The notes under the pieces: generated by a model
The model's database searches: none
What the model was told of the DNA's origin: nothing
What the model saw: the letters and a program-made list of their open reading frames with translations, nothing else
Shown: positions 1-10,380 of the stretch, one piece after another
How the letters are laid out: the number at the start of each line of letters is the position of its first letter
How positions within the stretch are numbered: the stretch's first letter is position 1
DNA from: Molanna angustata
Lineage: Eukaryota; Arthropoda; Insecta; Trichoptera; Molannidae
DNA: 64,000 bases
Direction: 5' to 3'
NCBI GenBank assembly: GCA_963576475.1
Contig: OY754970.1
Coordinates: 39,999,447 to 40,063,446 of the forward strand
Translations under genes and position numbers: made by a program

Positions 1-277
1 CTTATTAAAAGCTGGCAAGACTATGCTAATGAGATATACGAAAAATAGAAAATAGAATGATAGAAACAATGTATGAATATGAATTAACCAAAAAATTACG
101 TAAATGATTCTTTTTGCTTATTCCAAATAGTAAAACAAAGTAATTCTTAGGTAGATACACATTTAAAAAAAAAACATTCGATGTATCGACAAAGCAATAT
201 TTTTTCAGACCAATCGTGATGAAATCGATAGATTAAAAGGTTTTATTTTACGAAACGCCCCTAAGCTGTACAAGTTC

Positions 278-981
278 TTAAGAGGGTGACTGCTGCCAAC
301 ATACCTATTTTTTCAATTTGAATTTGCATCATCATTTTGAAAAAAATAACTTAGTTAGTTTGGATATTACTTTAATAAAGAAAAATATACCTTAACTTTT
401 TAATTATGTTCTGTATATATTCTTGTAGGAAAACAATAAGCATACCCCGATTTTTGACATTTATCTTTAATTTATAAAAAAACTATAAGGTATAGAGCAT
501 TATATTTTTTTTTATAAATTAAAGAAGATCAACAAATCTGGAAAAATACGACGTAACGTTGCATTAATGCATCAGGTTAAGTTAATAAATCAAAAAAACT
601 TTTATTTCGCAATGGCGCTGAATGGAAAATAAATGTTTTTTAGGTTTATTTACTAAACCTGAATCATTAATGCAACGTCACATCATATTTTTCTAGATAT
701 TTTTTTCTTCTTTAATTAAAAAAAAATATGTTGAACTAAGCCTTATATTTTATTAAAAATATAAGATAATCGTTGAAAATCGGGGTATGCCATTATTTTT
801 CTACAAGAATTTATACAGAACATTATCAAAAAGTAAAGATATATTTTTCTTTATTAATACCCAAACTATCTAAATAATTCAAAACGAATCTAAAAAATTT
901 TCAAAACGATTTGATAAGAAATAATGATGGTATATCAAATTGAAAAATAGGTAAGTTGGCAGCAGTCCCCCCCTCCCTTAA
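278..981. mobile_element. TTAA-flanked long inverted-repeat (foldback) element
   Basis: The sequence from 282 to about 595 is repeated in inverted orientation from about 650 to 977, so the element is two arms of roughly 310 bp around a spacer of about 55 bp. Matching landmarks include ACTGCTGCCAAC (left, 289-300) against its complement near the right end, CATACCCCGATTTT, TTCTGTATA and ACGTTGCATTAATG. TTAA lies directly outside both ends (278-281 and 978-981). TTAA duplications are the hallmark of piggyBac-type transposons, but the tips here begin GAGGG/GGGAGGG rather than the usual CCC, so the superfamily is inferred. No transposase is present, so it is non-autonomous. Its right end lies 92 bp from the Musashi-family exon, inside the intron that follows it. 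Confidence 0.8.
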
Positions 982-1073
982 GTGTAAACAATACATTGTA
1001 AATAATAGTTATACACACACAAAACAAAAAAAATATATCTAGGATGAAGTAAAAGAATGTTGAAAAGGCTTAC

Positions 1074-1156
1074 CATTTTATTATTAATTTCGTGGAAGTG
1101 AATTTCGCAGACTTTATCTACGATGTCTTCGCTTTGAAATGTGACGAAACCGAATC
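1074..1156 (-). CDS. Rbp6: Internal exon of a Musashi-family RNA-binding protein (end of RRM2)
   Basis: On the minus strand the sequence ...TTATTTTCAG | GATTCGG...AATAAAATG | GTAAGCC gives an 83-bp exon with consensus acceptor (AG at 1158-1157) and donor (GT at 1073-1072). The first two bases complete a glycine codon begun in the previous exon, then 27 codons follow, ending on a codon boundary. The peptide contains the RNP1 motif GFGFVTF (with that glycine) and then [13 protein letters not shown], which is the highly conserved C-terminal half of the second RRM of Musashi proteins. By recall, INNKM is closer to Rbp6 and vertebrate Musashi than to Drosophila msi, so the symbol is a best guess. 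The protein binds RNA and regulates translation of target mRNAs, typically in neural and germline cells. The next exon lies left of the window; earlier exons were not found to the right. Confidence 0.9.
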
Positions 1157-1728
1157 CTGAAAATAAGAAAAAACAGAAACCAATGAATATCAGACTGAAT
1201 ATAGATAACTTATTTATTAGAGAGAAGATCAAAGGGGGGAGAAATGATTATATAAAATAAGTCACGCAATCAATATAACGAAAGGTCTTTCTTTTATTTT
1301 AGGAGAAATAAGAAACGACTAAAGTCTGCCTTCTTGTAATATTTTATAAGGCACTGATGTAATCAATGTGAAGTCAATACTTCAATAAATGTATTATGAA
1401 TAAGAAGACGATTTTAGAAAACACCCTAGATATTAATTTCGTGACCAACCTTACAATTTACTTCCCCTGTGAGTGTTATATCCTTAATTGAATGTTGATT
1501 AGTTGTAACAGAACATAGTTGAAGTGTAACATGGCAAATGCACATGAATTATTGATTTATTAATATTTATAACAAAAAAATGCTAAAGGGACACAGAGAC
1601 TTCAATATAATGTTATGTTGCAATAGAAAAAATTATCTATTTCTAATCAACAAAAATAAATTAAATTTTTCAACTGACAATACTTGTGGAATTCCATTTA
1701 CAATCATTAAATTTTTCATAAAAGATAT

Positions 1729-1886
1729 TAAAAATAAAACCAACTTTTTAATTATTCCACTGTTGCTTTGACTACCACCTACAACCGGTTTCAAACTACT
1801 TGAAAATTTGCTTTGCACGAAACCGGTTGTAGGTAGTAGTCATTAAAATAACAGTGGAATGATTGAAAAGTTAGTTTTAATTTTTT
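1729..1886. mobile_element. Small inverted-repeat element (MITE-like hairpin)
   Basis: Two arms of about 65 bp (1729-1792 and 1819-1886) are complementary with few differences. Both carry ATTCCACTGTT, ACTACYACCTACAACCGG and the AAGTTGGT/AACTAAC type outer edge. The 26-bp loop lies between them. There is no coding capacity, and overlapping short ORFs on both strands are by-products of the palindrome. I did not identify a target-site duplication. Confidence 0.6.
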
Positions 1887-2003
1887 GTAAGAACAAGAAA
1901 TGTCCAATTTAAAATAGCAACAAATAAATAAATTCCTTACAGCAAGCGACTAGTAAAATAATTATTTTGTAATCAGATAATATAAAAGCAATAATCAGGA
2001 ATT

Positions 2004-2181
2004 ATTAATAATAAAGGCGAGTTTTTTGCCATTTGGCAATTTCCAACATTTTTTTAGTGTTTCCAGCCTAGTAAGGAATATTAGCGTGAGAAATTAATTT
2101 AAATAAATTTATCTTCTGCTAGGGACCGAACTCAGGACGCCCACACAGAAACCAAACTGTGCTATGGCGGTCGGCATGATT
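2004..2181 (-). mobile_element. SINE family B copy
   Basis: Read on the minus strand, this begins with a tRNA-like head (GCCGACCGCCATAGCAC, then a degenerate B box near GAGTTCGGTCCC). It continues with a body ATTTCTCACGC...GGCTGGAAACACT and ends in GGAAATTGCC...GGCAA...AACTCGCC followed by a TTATTATTAATAA tail. The same layout is seen in the better-preserved plus-strand copy at 23774-23980. It is non-coding and presumably mobilised by a LINE that recognises the shared 3' tail. Confidence 0.75.
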
Positions 2182-3186
2182 AATCATTTTTTAAAGTTTT
2201 TTTAGTGGAATATATGTAAATGGAGATTTTAATAAACGTTGACTATTTCAAATTTTTTCTGCTAAAGATCGGTCATAACCAATCCTTCTTAACCTTAATT
2301 TCAGATTTTATGTCAAAAATCAACGTATTTAAAGTATTATACCACAGACGAATGCTCAGACCAACTTTAATATACTTATGTATTAATAAATCGATGGCTC
2401 TTATAATATTTCGAAGAGATCCTCCATTAAAAATTAAAGATTTATACAAATAAAAACTAGATATTCCTCGAATTGGTCGGAATATATTTATCATTCCCGA
2501 AAAACAAAATGTCAAAATTCTCCATCTTATTTTGAAGTGTTTCTCCGGCGGGACACAAGCGAGAGACCATTCATCACTTTTGCGTGTCATTAGTTCACCG
2601 TGTTTCAATAATTCAAGTATCGTCAAATAATGAAAAGTTTACTTACTGGACCTTCAATGCCCAAATATACACAACGACATAAAATTCGCAGAAGATCCAT
2701 CATTTTTAAGTCGCATCAATCAATTATTATTCAACAATGACACACACACACACAATGGTGATAATTCAAGTCGACTACGCAGTGAAAGTGGGACATTTTG
2801 TCTAAATATTATTTTCGCATTCATTTATTGTATTTAAATGCCCATTTCAGCGTCGTATTCGCTGTCTATTCCACCTCAAGACGTCTTCCATACTGCACGT
2901 GTTCCAGGGAACAAGACCTTAGTAAACGCACTGTTCATTTTATCAATTTATTTATTTAAGATTTGGTACACAGTTAACATACAATATACGTATAAACATA
3001 TAAATATCAATCATAATTAATCAACTGTGTACACAAAAATCCTACAAGGCACATCCTGTCTTTGGGTATACCAATTTAAAAATAGTCAAAATATTTTTTT
3101 TAATAACATTAGATATTTATAAAAAAGAAAATAAAGCAAAGTCCTAAGGCAAGAAACAAGTACGAAAAATATAAAGAAGACAACTC
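2182..3186. other. No gene recognised
   Basis: Contains overlapping short open frames on both strands (2220-2453 plus, 2273-2626 minus) with no recognisable domain, and a (CA) microsatellite at about 2740-2754. Treated as intronic sequence. Confidence 0.4.
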
Positions 3187-3640
3187 AGATGTAAAATCGT
3201 TTTTTTTTTATTATTATTGCATATGTGCAAACATTGGATTTTTTTCCCTGTCGGGAGGCAAAGATATTTTTTAACAAATTTTTAATTATCTCAATAGAAA
3301 CGAAGTTGGAATATTTACTGTAGAACCGGGAAATCAAGTCACCTACAGGGCTTACGACCTGTCATCGGCTGGTTTAAGTGATCACTTTATGCGCTTGCGC
3401 AACGTTCACCAATTATGCCTCTTTTAATGAGATCCCTATCAATTTAATTTTTTGAAAGTTCTATATATTGCAATACTGAAATTCTTTTTGCTTGAGGAAA
3501 TAAGGATTTTTACTACAGCCGAAATTATGAACAACATTTTTATTATTTTTATTTATTTTTGTTGTAACGCCATCTATTGAGAGAACTGGTTTTTTTGTAA
3601 ATAATGAAGCAACAATTCTTATACCTGATTAGATGTAAAA
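3187..3640 (-). mobile_element. Family H retroposon-like element, longest single copy
   Basis: The element spans 3197-3630 (434 bp) between perfect 10-bp direct repeats AGATGTAAAA (3187-3196 and 3631-3640). In the orientation used here as sense (minus strand) it holds AACGCCATCTATTG, then CGTTGCGCAAGCGC, GTGATCAC, GATGACAGGTCGTAAG, CCCTGTAGGTG, CTCAATAGAGAC-type sequence and an A-rich CTGTTAAAAAA. It ends with a terminal module containing TCCCGACAGGG, CCAATGTTTG and GCAATAATAATAAAA, finishing at CGA. There is no open frame of note and no tRNA-like A/B box that I can see. At least nine other copies or fragments lie in this window. Class is unresolved. Confidence 0.8.
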
Positions 3641-3889
3641 CATACATACGCATATTATAAACAAAACATCGATATGTATATTATATGAAACAGCAGACTG
3701 ACAGCGGTCCTACCAAGTATTCTACCCGCAGTCGACAGCAACAATACTTGGCAAGTACAAGTACAATGTTGGAAGAGCTGTCAAAGTTGACATTAAATGC
3801 GAAAAGCTTCTATACAAATAATAAAAAGTAGTATTACAAATAGTTAGTATCATACAATTACTTAAATAATATGTTGAGAAAACTAATTT

Positions 3890-4304
3890 CTTTGAAAAAT
3901 ATGATCAAATACGAATAAATAATCTTTTTCCTAACCTCAAATGGCAAAAATGTTGATAAAATTATTCCTGCAACCAATTTCTATTCAATTTATAAAGCAA
4001 CTCGCTCACGCGATTTGCCATTTTGATTAAAGACTAACTATACCTAAACAAAAAATTAACGGGAATGGAGATTTACGTACACATCATACTATTATTTCGT
4101 TGTCGTATATTATATCCCGTATAATATTCGGATAGGTTTAGTTAGTGTTTAATGGTAATAGCGACTCGCGTGAGCGAGTTGCTTTATAAATTGAATAGAA
4201 ATTGGTTTCAGGAAAAAAAATATCAACACCTTTGCCATTTGAGGCTACGAATAAGTTTATTATTATGTATTGGTATTTGCTAAGCCATTTGATCACATTT
4301 TTCA
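3890..4304. mobile_element. Long inverted-repeat element
   Basis: Arms at about 3890-4048 and 4130-4304 are complementary. The left arm has TTGAAAAATATGATCAAAT, CCTCAAATGGCAAA, AACCAATTTCTATTCAATTT and AAAGCAACTCGCTCACGCG; the right arm has each of these reversed. The left arm has lost about 30 bp relative to the right. No coding capacity is seen. It is probably a non-autonomous DNA transposon, but no clear target duplication was found. Confidence 0.65.
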
Positions 4305-5728
4305 AATGAATTATATTATATGTCAAGATATTTTTATCAACTTTTATGATTTTGAACACTATTTGTTATTTTTTTATGTTCAAACTATCGCGATTAATGT
4401 TCCAAATATCGTAATCTGAGCGTCTAAAGCACTTTAATATTGAATGACTATCATATAGAAGAGCAAGATGAGATCTCATATTTCTTTGCAAGATTATTAA
4501 ATAGTATGGTCGATACCAATGTTAAGAGGACATAATATAACGCTAAACTTAGTGACTGAAAACATGATATATTAAAACCGCCCAATGCACTATGAAGTTA
4601 CGCGTTAGTAAGGGTAATTATGGCGTGCGTTAAAAAAGGTTTATACGTGGTTTCAATTATCGGAAACCCCAAATTTGTTGATTTTTTGCATTTTAAGAGA
4701 AAACCTTAGTTAAAATGAAAAAACTTTATCGGTCATTCACTTTAATTTTATGCACTCTTTAAGCATATAAAATATTTATTTCTCTACGACACATAGTTAT
4801 GAAGTAATTTTAAAAAAAATGCTGTAAAATAGGATATTTTTAGTAATTTTTTTTATGGGAATTTAGTCTGAATTTTAAAATTGTGTGACGAACATTCACT
4901 AGAGAAATGTTGAAAAGTCTTGAAAAATATTATTTTTTCTAGAAACACACTGTTTAAAATATTTGAGGGTTTTGATTTGAAATTGAGGTTTATATATTAA
5001 AGAGAATATTTACATCCATTCTAATGTTACGGTGAGAAACCCGGAAGTATTTCGTTTAAGTATATAGGTACTACAACAATGTAGGCCATTTTGGGTCACT
5101 GAGTAGAATTTCTCGTTTCTCTTAATAAATAAATAAATGTATATATATTTCTTATTCGATCTGGAAACCTTATTTGATAGTTGTAATAAAAAACATGTTT
5201 TTCCTGCTACTGTTTTTCGAAGTTATCGGTTATTAGGATATATTTTACGAAAGCGTTTATCAGGAGAAGTTTGAAGATATCGTCATCGTTATAAAGTGGC
5301 GAATCGATAATATCGCTAGATTCAACAATATCGGAAAATGTTTTCACTCCACAATATGTTTTGGACAGACTTTGGCACTCGTTAAAACATTTCAAGCTAC
5401 ACAACCTATAGAGTATCGAATAAATGGTTTCGTTAAACTACTGCGCTCCTTGCGATGGAAAAGTTTAAACTGAAAAGATCAAATACGTTGCACAAATAAG
5501 AGAATCGATCCAAATGACCAAAGTTTCCTTTGAAGCGATGTTAAAATCACGGAGGTGAAACAAACTAGTTCTGTTGGTCACTCAGCTCAGAATATCAATT
5601 TTACAAAACTTCACATTATAAAACTCATAAAGACTTAAAACTCTTCAATAGGAAAAGAAAACACGTAAGTACTTTAGGTAAACTTTACATATATTCGACT
5701 AATCCGATCTGCTGAGAAGCATATGCTT
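4305..5728. other. No gene recognised; one short dispersed repeat
   Basis: AT-rich with no supported gene. Around 5066-5112 the sequence (ACAACAATGTAGGCCATTT...CACTGAGTAGAAT) recurs in inverted orientation at about 48355-48408, so it is part of a dispersed repeat of unknown type. Confidence 0.4.
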
Positions 5729-6055
5729 AGTCGATCACAACTATGGAATAGCCAAAGTCCAGATATTGCGTCATATAACTCACTATGTATTTTTAAGAAA
5801 AAAAGCTAAAGAAGGATCCCTAAACACTTGTTCCCGAATTCCTCTCCTTGTCCTTTCCCAACCATTTTTTTTGCTATGATGCGTTTTTTATTAATATTTA
5901 TCTTAGTGTAATGTATATTTTCTTTGTTTTTTTTTTATTCCATTCTATTGTTGATGTACATAATATATGTATAATGCTGTCATACTTTGTAATCTGATTG
6001 GTTGGATGTGTGCATTTTATTTGTTTATATTATGTACAAAAAGATAAATAAAATA
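5729..6055 (+). mobile_element. LINE 3' end: C-terminal codons, 3' UTR and AAATAAAAT tail
   Basis: The frame at 5729-5809 reads RSQLWNSQSPDIASYNS... ending FKKKS and a stop. This matches the usual C-terminus of CR1/Jockey-group reverse transcriptases (LWNSLP...SL..FKKKL). It is followed by an AT-rich 3' UTR and an AAATAAAATAAAAT tail at about 6042-6055. Only the last 26 codons remain, so it is a heavily 5'-truncated copy. Confidence 0.65.
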
Positions 6056-6537
6056 AAATAATTTTATACATCGTATTTGAGTTATTGAGTGAATCAAAAT
6101 ATTTAGTGTATCGATATATTAAATCTAGATCAAACTTTAGTAGTAACACAGTCAACAATTTCATATTTTGCAGCAAAAAATATATTCCGAAACGAGATTT
6201 TTCCGTATAGGTATAAAGTATAATAAAAATACGATCGGTACTGCGACGATTTTCTACGAATGATTGATTGATAATAAATGCCCAGAAAAAAAATCGTTGA
6301 ATGATAAAAAAGATATCTCAGTTCCGTCTCTTTGAAGGCGATCAATCCAAACCAAATGTTTGATAGGACACCTATAAATATTTATTTTATTAAGATTGTA
6401 GTACACATCCTTTGGTGGTTGGTAGTGGCGGTGATGTGGCGCACATAGCCAATCTTTTATGGTCTGGTTTTACCCAATATTGTGTTTTTCATATTCTACA
6501 TAAAAAATAATACATCCAAAGGAGATTGAGCGAAGCG

Positions 6538-7426
6538 TGTCATTTAAACTACATACATACATACATACATACCATCACGCCATGTCCCTTGCGGGGTAGG
6601 CAGAGAGAACCGAACGCCACATCTTTCTATCCTGGCAAGCATCTCTCGCCTCGTCCACATTCATGCATCGTCTCATACATGTTCGTCTATTGCTCACACT
6701 TCTAACATTTCCGTCTTTCAAAATTTCGTTCACATGGTCGTGCCACCCCTTTCTTGGGCGTCCCCGACCTCTCATTCCATTCCTTTCCGCTCTGTATATT
6801 TTCTTCGTCAGGCGCTCCTCATTCATTCTCCCCATGTGACCAAACCATCTCAATGTGTTCACTTTCATTCTAGTAATGACATCTTTCTTCATCTTACATT
6901 CTTTCCTTATGTCCTCATTTCTTACCCGGTCATACATCGTTCTATTACAAATCCTTCTTAACGATCTCATTTCAACTGCATTTATTCTACTTTCATGCGT
7001 CTTCTGCCAAGTCCAGGTTTCACTTGCATACGTCAAGGTTGGCACTACGATGGCGTTATGAATGGCAACTTTGGCATCCTTTGATATGTTGCGATCATTC
7101 ATAATTGGTCTTAGTGCTCCATTCACTCTGTTTCCTGCCATAACTCTTCTTTCGATCTCTTTATCGAGTCGTCCGTTCCGTTGAAATATGCTTCCCAAGT
7201 ATACATATTCATCGACTTGCTCGAGCCATTCGTTCTCTACTCTTATTTTACACGCTGTTCTGCTTTCACTCTTTTCAAAGACCATTGTCTTTGATTTGCT
7301 GGCATTCATCCTAAGTCCGTTCTCTATACATACTTCATAAACCATACTTACAAGATACTGTAACTCTTCCATACTTTCTGCTAATAGAACTTTATCGTCT
7401 GCATACATCAAATGTCATTTAAACTA
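6538..7426 (-). mobile_element. RTE-type LINE, 5'-truncated, with intact C-terminal frame and target duplication
   Basis: A perfect 14-bp direct repeat TGTCATTTAAACTA (6538-6551 and 7413-7426) brackets an 861-bp insertion. The minus strand carries an uninterrupted 278-codon frame (7411-6575). It starts inside the reverse transcriptase: the catalytic YADD box is residues 3-6, thumb-like LTYASETWTW is at about 127-136, LRWFGHMGRM at 187-196 and RGRGRPRKGW at 214-223. Everything upstream (endonuclease and fingers) is missing. The stop codon is followed at once by a (TATG)n tail, with almost no 3' UTR, as is typical of RTE-clade LINEs. The open frame and perfect duplication suggest a recent insertion. 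It would not be able to move by itself. The clade call is by recall, not by phylogeny. Confidence 0.85.
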
Positions 7427-7480
7427 TATTCCATATTTTTAGAAGTACTGCCTAAGGTAAACAAATCAATGCGGTTGAGT

Positions 7481-7744
7481 ATTACATTAATTCGAATATT
7501 TTTTTTAATTGCGTATACGCAAACATTGGATTTTTTCCCTGTCGGGAGTCAAATTATATTTTTACTGACAAACTTTTAACATCTCAATAGAGACAAAATT
7601 GGGATATTATAGAAGAACCAGGAAGACTGAAAATATCTTGCCACGCCGACTTTGCTTACTTCCATTTATTGGAATAAACTGTCATTTTCTCAAAGTGCAC
7701 CCTTTATTTGATTTGATTTATCAGAATTAATAATTACATTAATT
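7481..7744 (-). mobile_element. Family H element with 12-bp target duplication
   Basis: The element is 7493-7732 between perfect repeats ATTACATTAATT (7481-7492 and 7733-7744). On the plus strand it begins CGAATATTTTTTTT, then ACGCAAACATTGGA and CCCTGTCGGGAGTCAAA, the terminal module of the family, and a shortened body with CTCAATAGAGAC and AGAACCAGGA. Beyond this the sequence (AGGGTGCACTTTGAG on the minus strand) is not shared with the 3197-3630 copy. It sits next to an older H copy. Confidence 0.75.
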
Positions 7745-8110
7745 TCTCCATATTTGCAAAAATTCTCAATTGATATTTTTATTGACAATAATATCTCAAT
7801 AGAGACTTAGTTGGGATATTATAGAAGAACCAGGAACTCAGGCACCTACAGGGTTTACGACCTGTCATCGGCTGGTTTACGTGATCACTTTATGCGCTTG
7901 CGCAACGTTCACCAATTATGCCTTCTTATTGAGTTCCCTTATCAATGTAATTTTTGAAAGTTCTATATATTTGAATAATGTGTAACAATTCACCTGAAAA
8001 TAAGGAATTATACTATTGCCATCTATGAAGTAACGAAGAAACCTTTTTTTGTAACGCCACCTATTGAGAAATTAGTTTATTTGTAACCAATGAAAGCAAT
8101 GAAATCTTAT
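7745..8110 (-). mobile_element. Older family H copy
   Basis: Contains the H body on the plus strand: CTCAATAGAGACTTAG, GGCACCTACAGGGTTTACG, ACCTGTCATCGGCTGG, GTGATCACTTTATGCGCTT, CAACGTTCACCAATTATGCC and GTAACGCCACCTATTGAGA. It is diverged compared with 3197-3630, and its outer module has been disrupted, probably by the neighbouring younger insertion. Confidence 0.65.
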
Positions 8111-8548
8111 GGAGTTCTATAATATCTCAAGATGTTATATAGAATATGATAATTATATCCATGATATGGGTAAACATGAATGTATTTGATTCCGCCGTTT
8201 GACAAGACTTGCCCCCCCAGACCCTTGGTTTCTATGGTAGGTAGGTTTATAAAGAACGAAATTTATCATTTTAAATTAAACTTAGCATAGAAAAGGCAAA
8301 TAATTTATGATAATTGTGACAGCACGAAATTCATAGCGAACAAAATTATACCAGTTGGATTATTAAGTTTTATTCAATTATTTAAAAACACAGTATATAA
8401 CGATTTTTAAATGTCCGTACAAGATAAGACTTGACTTAGGTTGGGCTGTTAAAAACATGTTGTATACATTTGGTTCACATTTGAAATGGCCGATGTATAG
8501 GATTGAACGCGTCCAAATGGAAACGTATATTTCAGTTTACCAAATAGA

Positions 8549-8857
8549 TTGTATCTATACATAATCGCATATTTGACCGTAATGATATTTATTCAGTTCC
8601 CGGACAAGACTGATTTGGTCAAGTACCTATGTGGTGTGTACATACGTGGAAGCAGACAGCCAGTGGCCGACATAAAGGACGTTGAATGGCAATACGCGTA
8701 TAATGTCCATTGCCAAATGTCCCATAAAAGTAACTATTTAATACCATATGCCGTAAAAACAGAAGGGACGACCAGAAATATTACAACTTTTATAGATTTA
8801 AGTGAAATTTATACGCCCAATAAATCGAGGAATCATAATAATATTACTGATATGTAA
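8549..8857 (+). CDS. Unassigned 102-codon frame, possible exon or gene relic
   Basis: The frame begins with a hydrophobic stretch (MYLYIIAYLTVMIFIQF) and ends NNITDM. The segment NITTFIDLSEIY resembles the NQ(I/V)TS(F/Y)(I/L)D.S.VYG motif of animal haem peroxidases, but no haem-ligating histidine or catalytic arginine can be located. The resemblance could be chance. A TTTCAG acceptor-like site lies just upstream at about 8531-8536, with a stop codon between it and the ATG. If real, it would be a decayed exon inside the intron of the Musashi-family gene. Confidence 0.2.
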   Translation: MYLYIIAYLTVMIFIQFPDKTDLVKYLCGVYIRGSRQPVADIKDVEWQYAYNVHCQMSHKSNYLIPYAVKTEGTTRNITTFIDLSEIYTPNKSRNHNNITDM

Positions 8858-10149
8858 TGACACGCTTACTGACTCGCCACTGACAGACACACGAAAGAAA
8901 AATTAGATTTTTTTTATCGTCATAACATACTGCATTTAATATGTCCGATACTTTTATAGACAATAACATAATGTACGTTGTTTTTCTTGTATCACCATTG
9001 GAATATTAATCTTCGGATAAATGTTATGTCTCGTTTTATTTATTATAATAAAAAAAAACGGTCAACAGAATTCCAGTTCACAAAATTTTATGACAAATAT
9101 CACAAATCAAAAAGTTTACGTAAAAATATTTCTGAATATAAAAAATATTGTCATTTTGTATCAGTCAACTGAAAAAAACTATAAAATCTTTATTTGAAAA
9201 TGCGGTAATTTATTTGAAAATATCACAGGGTACAAATTGAGTTTATTATTTCATATCTTATGTAAGAAAACCTCAACTTTCATACAACTATAGTTTATTA
9301 TTTTTTTTCAATGTTCAAAACTCTCGCTTGATACAACTCAATAATTAATGTGTTAAGTATTAGTTACGCAATTCGCATTCTCCGTAATCGCTTTTCGACA
9401 AGTATTATCAGAATAGGTCAAAATATTATTTTTTTATTTATTTATGATTTTACACAATTAAATTGGATGGACGGTATTATATTGATAAAGTTAATAAACA
9501 AACCTTCAAAATATATTGAGTGGTTCAGCAAAAAAATATGTACCTATTGTATATATTAAAAAAAATATATATCGATACAATTATGCAGAGTGCAAAGAAG
9601 AACATAAAGTAAGTAAGCAAGCAAAGAAGGGATAAGGTTGGTTTACTTTGACATTATGCAAATGAGATTAAAGTATTCAAATGATAATGCAATGGTGGTC
9701 AGATGTATCAGGAGAGCAGAATATAGGAAGAAGTGTGCGGCAGTTAGCCAGTGGTGGTGTGATGGCCTGTAATCCCATTAGCGGTACGTGCCATTCGCCG
9801 AACAGCTAGGATTTACTTATGACCTGCTAGTGTGGCGTAGTAGTTATCTATCTCCTGGGCGGGAGTAGACCGTCACCGTCCTCTCCATCTACCCCTCTCA
9901 AAGCCTCCTATACCCTTACAACTATTTTGCATACCAGTCAGGACGGTGCAACGTTACCTCCTCTTACGCAATGATCCCCTAATATTTAGGATACCATTTT
10001 TACACGGTAATTGATATTTAGAATATACCCGAAAAACTATTCAAATTGGTAACGGATTTTCATACAAATTTTAAGTCCAATTAAAGATAAATAATTATTT
10101 CACAATTTTTATTTCAACAGATCAAGTTTAAATCACCTTTAAAGGGATA
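8858..10149. other. Low-copy stretch with homeodomain/POU-type motifs
   Basis: No gene recognised; two short open frames (8978-9172, 9350-9559) look like chance. From about 9640 to 9975 base composition rises and the sequence shows no relationship to the repeat families here. It includes the POU octamer ATGCAAAT (about 9656-9663) next to ATTAAAG, CAAATGATAATGCAATGG and a second TTTTGCATA near 9930. Such clustering is what one sees in developmental enhancers, but this is an inference. Confidence 0.3.
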
Positions 10150-10380
10150 TTGTTTAATGCCGATCGAAATAATTGTCATAAAAGTTTTATGTGTTTGCGT
10201 ATTTCCCATTCAGACAATACCATTGGAGAGTCATGTCGCTGGTCATCCGTTAATTGGCTATTGTCCCCAGAGACTGGAGACAGAGGCTGCTGCACAACCA
10301 ATCACCATTTAAATATTCAGAATTTGATGGTTTCTCCATTGAATGTACTTCCAACAATGACCATTAACACGTAATTGTAC
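10150..10380. promoter_or_regulatory. Possible enhancer: Sox-like and homeodomain-like motifs
   Basis: A moderately GC-rich low-copy block holds GACAATACCATTGG, GTTAATTGGCTATTGTCC (homeodomain-like TAATTG with Sox-like ATTGT) and a second AACACGTAATTG near 10366-10377. A 74-codon frame (10150-10374) covers it but has no recognisable domain. The motif reading is inference only. Confidence 0.2.

Noticed and set aside
2273..2626. 117-codon minus-strand ORF
   Set aside because: No domain, overlaps another frame on the opposite strand, no splice or promoter signals; kept only as unassigned sequence.
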